A DNA stretch of 10,436 nucleotides from positions 1-10,436 of the forward strand of contig JBCBTD010000099.1 of NCBI GenBank assembly GCA_039818825.1. The letters run 5' to 3'. The notes beneath the pieces were generated by a model. The model saw only the letters and a program-made list of their open reading frames with translations. It searched no databases and was not told where the DNA came from. Of this stretch, positions 6,888-10,436 are shown piece by piece. The stretch is from JBCBTD01 sp039818825 (lineage in GTDB: Bacteria > Pseudomonadota > Alphaproteobacteria > Geminicoccales > Geminicoccaceae). The translations under genes were made by a program, and so were the position numbers. Numbering within the stretch: position 1 is the first letter of the stretch; the number at the start of each line of letters is the position of its first letter.

Positions 6888-7505
6888 GTGGTGGCAACGA
6901 CCTCCGAGCCGCTGCCGCAGACGGCGTCGCAGACGGCGGGACCGTTCGTCCACATCGGTCTGCTCCCTGCGGCGGCGGGGTTGCCCCGCCGCGGGGCCGA
7001 GGCGGCACCACCTGATCTGATCGTGGGCGAGGGCCTGCGTATTCGCGTCGGGGGCCGGATGTTCGACGGCGCCGGTGAGGTCGTGCGCGACGCCGTCCTG
7101 GAGCTGTGGCAGGCGGATGCTACGGGGCGGTACGTCCAGCCGGGGGAGCCACGCCGGGCGGACGGCTTCCAAGGCTTTGCCAGGACGGCGACCGGTTTCG
7201 ACGACGGATGTTGGTGGTTCGACACCCTGAAGCCCGGTCCCGTGCAGCTCCCCGGCGGCGAGCACATGGCACCGCATCTGACGCTTTGGATCATGGCCCG
7301 GGGGCTCAATGTCGGCCTGCACACGCGCGTCTATTTCGGCGACGAGACGACCGCCAACGCGGCGGACCCGGTCCTGCAGCGCATCGATCCGCCAGCGCGT
7401 CGCGAAACCCTGATCACGCGGGTCGATACGTCCGCTACTCAAGTGATGCATCACTTCGATATTCGCCTTCAAGGCACTGCAGAGACGGTATTTTTTGATG
7501 TCTAG
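6888..7505 (+). CDS. pcaG: Protocatechuate 3,4-dioxygenase alpha subunit PcaG
   Basis: This is the alpha subunit that pairs with PcaH and completes the substrate pocket; it carries no iron itself. Family landmarks are TASQTAGPFVHIGL near the N-terminus, LELWQADATGRY, MAPHLTLWIMARGLNVGLHT and the ending TAETVFFDV. The ligand positions of PcaH are not conserved here, as expected for alpha. The Tyr of the canonical TPSQTAGPY motif is Phe. Three starts are possible: TTG 6882 (TTGA overlap with the pcaH stop), GTG 6888 and GTG 6891. GGAGGGAG at 6873-6880 spaces best to GTG 6888, giving 205 residues, but the overlapping TTG is a real alternative. The last codons before the stop contain a six-T run, less GC-rich than the rest of the gene. 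Confidence 0.93.
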   Translation: MVATTSEPLPQTASQTAGPFVHIGLLPAAAGLPRRGAEAAPPDLIVGEGLRIRVGGRMFDGAGEVVRDAVLELWQADATGRYVQPGEPRRADGFQGFARTATGFDDGCWWFDTLKPGPVQLPGGEHMAPHLTLWIMARGLNVGLHTRVYFGDETTANAADPVLQRIDPPARRETLITRVDTSATQVMHHFDIRLQGTAETVFFDV

Positions 7506-7524
7506 TGCTGCCGGCAACTAGGCG

Positions 7525-8856
7525 ATGGCGTGGCTTGCCCAACCGCTTCTGACGGACCGTTGGGTGGAGGATCGGCTGGGCCCAGCAGCGTTGGCGAGCA
7601 CGATGGTCGACGTCGAACGCGCGCTGGCTCGCGTGCAGGCGCCGCTCGGCATCGTGCCCACGACCGCCGCCGAGGCGATCGACCGGACGCTCGAGGGCTA
7701 CCGGCCGGACCTCAGCCTGCTCCACGAGGGAGCCGCGGCTGACGCCGTACCGGTGCCGGCATTGGTACGGGCGCTTCGCGTGGCCGTTGGCGGCAGTGCC
7801 GCCGACTTCGTCCACTACGGCGCGACCTCACAAGACATTCTCGACACTGCCTTCGTGTTGCAACTTTCCGGTGTTCTGGATGTGCTGGAGGATCGCCGGC
7901 AGCGGCTTGTCGAGGCTCTGGCCGTCCTTGCCGATCGCCACCGGCGAACCGCCATGGTCGGGCGGACGCGGTATCAACAGGCAGCGCCGACGGCCTTCGG
8001 CGTGAAGGTCACAGGTTGGCTCCTGCCGTTGGTTCGCCACGGCGCCCGGCTGACCGAGCTGCGCCCGCGCGTGCTGTGTGTGCAGCTGGGTGGGGCTACC
8101 GGGCATCTCAGCGCGTTCGGCGCGCTCGGACCGGCGATGACCGACGCCCTGGCGACGGAACTCGGTCTGGCCGTGCCGCCGGCGCCCTGGCACGCCCAGC
8201 GCGACGGCTTCGTCGAGCTTGGCGCCTGGTTTTTGATGGTCGGCGGCGGGCTTGGCAAGATCGGTTCGGACGTCCTGTCGATGGCGCAGACGGAGGTAGG
8301 CGAACTCGCCGAAGGTCAGGGCGGCGGATCGTCCAGTCTGCCGCAGAAGGCCAACCCGATCCGTGCGGAGGCCCTGGTCACGCTGGCGCGCCGCGCGCCA
8401 GGAGATTTCGCATCGCTGGCCCAAGCGTTGGTGCACGTCCACGAACGAGACGGGGCCGCGTGGCAGCTGGAGGCGCCGGCACTAGCGAAGCTGGCCGTCG
8501 GCGCTGCTGCCAGCCTGCGCGTCGCCGCCGAGCTGGTCGATGGCCTGGTCGTCGATCCGGTCCGCATGGTGCATCACCTGGACCATGGCGGCGGCACGGT
8601 TCTGGCGGAAGGGGCGATCCTGGCGCTACTGCCTCATGTCGGGCGCGCGGAGGCAGAATCTTTGGTGAAGTCCGCGCTGGCCGCAGCCGTCGCCGACGGC
8701 AGCCATTTGATCGACGAGATCGCGTCGCGCGCGACCGCGCCGGTCGACTGGGCGGCGGCGCTCGATCCCGCCCAACAGTTCGGCGCCGTCGACGCGTTGA
8801 TCGACTCGGCCATCGCCGCTGCCGGGTTGACGCTGCCGCCGTCCAACGACGTCTAG
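7525..8856 (+). CDS. pcaB: 3-carboxy-cis,cis-muconate cycloisomerase PcaB
   Basis: PcaB converts 3-carboxy-cis,cis-muconate, the product of PcaHG, into gamma-carboxymuconolactone for PcaC. It belongs to the fumarase/aspartase superfamily and acts as a cytoplasmic tetramer in characterised members. Superfamily regions are visible: HYGATSQDILDT (98-109), GRTRYQQAAP (146-155), and the signature loop GSSSLPQKANP (268-278), where Leu replaces the usual Met and Ala the usual Arg or Gln. At 443 residues it is within the usual range, including the C-terminal PcaB domain. The ATG follows the pcaG stop after 19 bases with only a weak ribosome site. Given the operon order and the completeness of the other four enzymes the assignment is firm. 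Adenylosuccinate lyase is the related alternative but does not fit the context. Confidence 0.93.
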   Translation: MAWLAQPLLTDRWVEDRLGPAALASTMVDVERALARVQAPLGIVPTTAAEAIDRTLEGYRPDLSLLHEGAAADAVPVPALVRALRVAVGGSAADFVHYGATSQDILDTAFVLQLSGVLDVLEDRRQRLVEALAVLADRHRRTAMVGRTRYQQAAPTAFGVKVTGWLLPLVRHGARLTELRPRVLCVQLGGATGHLSAFGALGPAMTDALATELGLAVPPAPWHAQRDGFVELGAWFLMVGGGLGKIGSDVLSMAQTEVGELAEGQGGGSSSLPQKANPIRAEALVTLARRAPGDFASLAQALVHVHERDGAAWQLEAPALAKLAVGAAASLRVAAELVDGLVVDPVRMVHHLDHGGGTVLAEGAILALLPHVGRAEAESLVKSALAAAVADGSHLIDEIASRATAPVDWAAALDPAQQFGAVDALIDSAIAAAGLTLPPSNDV

Positions 8857-9020
8857 TCGAACGTTCACGTCGCCGGTTGCGACGGCGTGGTCACCGCAGC
8901 GCGATGCCGGGCGATCCGGCCTTGCGCCTTCGGGCCGATGGGTCCAGCGATGAAGCGGGGACGAGCGCCGACGGTAACGATGATCCGCCGCCGTTTCGGC
9001 TTGGGTTTTGGGGGCCTAAC

Positions 9021-10436
9021 GTGACTGCACAGTTTCTGCCGGTCGATCCGTTCGACCTGATCGTCATGGGCGGTACCGGCGATCTCGCTTTGCGGAAGCT
9101 GCTGCCGGGCATGCTCCATCGCGACGCGGACGACCAACTGCCGCCAGCGTCGCGGATCATCGGCCTCGCGCGGGGCGAGCTCGACGGCGACGGCTACCGC
9201 CGGCTGGCCCGCGACGCGATCGCCAAGCACGTCGGCGATCGGGTCGACGACGTAGTCGTGGAGCGGTTCTTGGGCCGACTGCATTACGTCCGGCTCGATG
9301 CCGCTGGCGACGAGGGTTGGGGAGAGCTTGGGGCGCTCTGCGCCGACTACGAGGAGCAGGTCCGCGTTCTCTATCTCGCGACGTCGCCGGCTCTGTTCGG
9401 CACGGTCTGCCACCGCTTCAGCGAAGCGGGGCTGGCAACTGCGGCGACTCGCGTGGTCCTGGAGAAGCCGATCGGCACCGACCTGGTCTCTGCGCAGGCC
9501 ACCAACACCGCGGTCGCCGAGGTGTTCGACGAGGCCCAGACCTTCCGCATCGACCACTACCTGGGCAAGGAGACGGTCCAGAACCTGATCACGCTGCGCT
9601 TCGGCAACAGCCTGTTCGAGCCGGTCTGGTCCGCCGCAACGATCGACCACGTGCAGATCACGGTCGCCGAGACCTTGGGCGTCGGCAGCCGCGGCGGCTA
9701 TTACGACCGCTCGGGCGCGCTGCGGGACATGGTGCAGAACCACATCCTCCAGCTCCTCTGTTTGGTGGCGATGGAGCCGCCCAGCGCGCTGGACGCCGAT
9801 GCAGTCCGCGACGAAAAGCTGAAGGTGTTGCGGGCGCTACGGCCGATCGGCCCGGCCGAGGTCGGCCAGAAGACGGTTCGCGGCCAATACACGGCCGGGG
9901 CGGTCGACGGTACCGCTGTCCGCGGCTACGTCGACGAGTTGGGCCACGCCAGCAACACCGAGACCTTCGCGATGATCAAGGCCGAGGTCGACAACTGGCG
10001 CTGGGCTGGTGTGCCGTTTTATCTCCGGACCGGTAAGCGGCTGGCGGCGCGCCAATCGGAGATCGCCATCCAGTTCCGCTGCATTCCGCACTCCATCTTC
10101 GGCGACGCGAGCCATGGCTTGCAGCCCAACCGCATGCTGCTGCGGTTGCAACCCGACGAGGGGGTGAAGTTGTTCATGACGGTGAAGGACCCGGGGCCGG
10201 GCGGCCTCCGGCTGAAGAGCGTGCCGCTCAACCTGTCCTACGCCGAGACCTTCACGGTGCGTTACCCGGACGCCTACGAGCGGTTGCTCCTCGACGTCGT
10301 TCGCGGCAACCAGACCCTCTTCATGCGCGCAGACGAGGTCGATGCTGCGTGGCGCTGGATCGACCCGATCGCCGCCGGCCGGGCCCCAGCTACCGGCGTG
10401 ATAGGGCTTCGCCGGCGTACCGCGTGCGGCCCAGCC
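9021..10436 (+). CDS. zwf: Glucose-6-phosphate 1-dehydrogenase Zwf (3'-truncated by window)
   Basis: Zwf oxidises glucose 6-phosphate to 6-phosphogluconolactone with NAD(P)+, feeding the Entner-Doudoroff and pentose phosphate routes. The frame runs from GTG 9021 to the window end: 472 codons with no stop, so roughly the last 20 residues are missing. The coenzyme-binding loop reads MGGTGDLALRK (16-26). EKPIG (148-152) and RIDHYLGKE (176-184), with Asp178 and His179, form the substrate and catalytic site, and His241 in MVQNH is the expected general base. The GTG is preceded by GGGGG at 9010-9014. An upstream in-frame TTG at 8922 adds an atypical stretch and is less likely. The final visible residues depart from the conserved AGTWGP-type ending. 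The 164-base gap from pcaB suggests a separate transcription unit. Confidence 0.92.
   Translation, partial: MTAQFLPVDPFDLIVMGGTGDLALRKLLPGMLHRDADDQLPPASRIIGLARGELDGDGYRRLARDAIAKHVGDRVDDVVVERFLGRLHYVRLDAAGDEGWGELGALCADYEEQVRVLYLATSPALFGTVCHRFSEAGLATAATRVVLEKPIGTDLVSAQATNTAVAEVFDEAQTFRIDHYLGKETVQNLITLRFGNSLFEPVWSAATIDHVQITVAETLGVGSRGGYYDRSGALRDMVQNHILQLLCLVAMEPPSALDADAVRDEKLKVLRALRPIGPAEVGQKTVRGQYTAGAVDGTAVRGYVDELGHASNTETFAMIKAEVDNWRWAGVPFYLRTGKRLAARQSEIAIQFRCIPHSIFGDASHGLQPNRMLLRLQPDEGVKLFMTVKDPGPGGLRLKSVPLNLSYAETFTVRYPDAYERLLLDVVRGNQTLFMRADEVDAAWRWIDPIAAGRAPATGVIGLRRRTACGPA

Noticed and set aside
8857..8940. Terminator between pcaB and zwf
   Set aside because: Only a GGCC/GGCC short stem around 8920-8935 was found, with no T-run.
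8922..9020. Upstream TTG start for zwf at 8922
   Set aside because: The added 33 residues are Gly/Asp/Pro-rich and do not resemble a Zwf N-terminus. GTG 9021 has a G-rich site at suitable spacing.
8950..9024. 24-codon leader-like frame whose TGA overlaps the zwf GTG
   Set aside because: It has no ribosome site, no attenuator-like structure and an Arg/Gly-rich composition. Most likely chance.
9317..10036. 239-codon frame inside zwf in another register
   Set aside because: It is a high-GC shadow frame, Arg/Gly-rich. The overlapping zwf translation has all the family motifs.

Overview
The window is GC-rich bacterial DNA, most likely from an alphaproteobacterium. The main evidence is an unbroken pcaD-pcaC-pcaH-pcaG-pcaB cluster, the gene order known from Agrobacterium and Sinorhizobium. 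An order of the Rhodospirillales or Rhizobiales type fits, but the genus cannot be read from this sequence.

Layout. Positions 1-331 hold no gene I can support. A GMC-family flavin oxidoreductase lies on the minus strand (332-2023). It starts at a TTG behind a perfect AGGAGG. A poorly coding divergent spacer follows (2024-2751). It contains two hairpin-forming inverted repeats, a 12-bp palindrome and a possible remnant of a minus-strand gene. All remaining genes are on the plus strand: a small GYD-domain protein (2752-3045), a fused two-domain ABC permease of the ferric-iron (FbpB/FutB) type (3189-4871), pcaD, pcaC, pcaH, pcaG and pcaB (4948-8856), and the glucose-6-phosphate dehydrogenase gene zwf, which starts at 9021 and is cut off by the window end.

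Function. The pca block encodes the whole protocatechuate part of the beta-ketoadipate pathway down to 3-oxoadipate. PcaHG opens the ring between the two hydroxyls with O2 and a non-heme Fe(III). PcaB lactonises 3-carboxy-cis,cis-muconate, PcaC decarboxylates the lactone, and PcaD hydrolyses the enol-lactone. Overlapping or nearly touching genes from pcaD to pcaG indicate one translationally coupled operon. The later steps (pcaIJ, pcaF), an uptake protein (pcaK) and the usual divergent LysR regulator pcaQ are not in the window.

Points of interest. An iron-type permease lacking its binding protein and ATPase sits directly upstream of an iron-dependent dioxygenase operon. PcaG has Phe where the characterised enzyme has an active-site Tyr. 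The visible C-terminal end of zwf departs from the family. The GMC/GYD spacer may contain a decayed gene. I found no mobile element, CRISPR array, tRNA or rRNA, and no convincing new multi-gene system. This is mainly a well-formed catabolic operon in an unusual neighbourhood.
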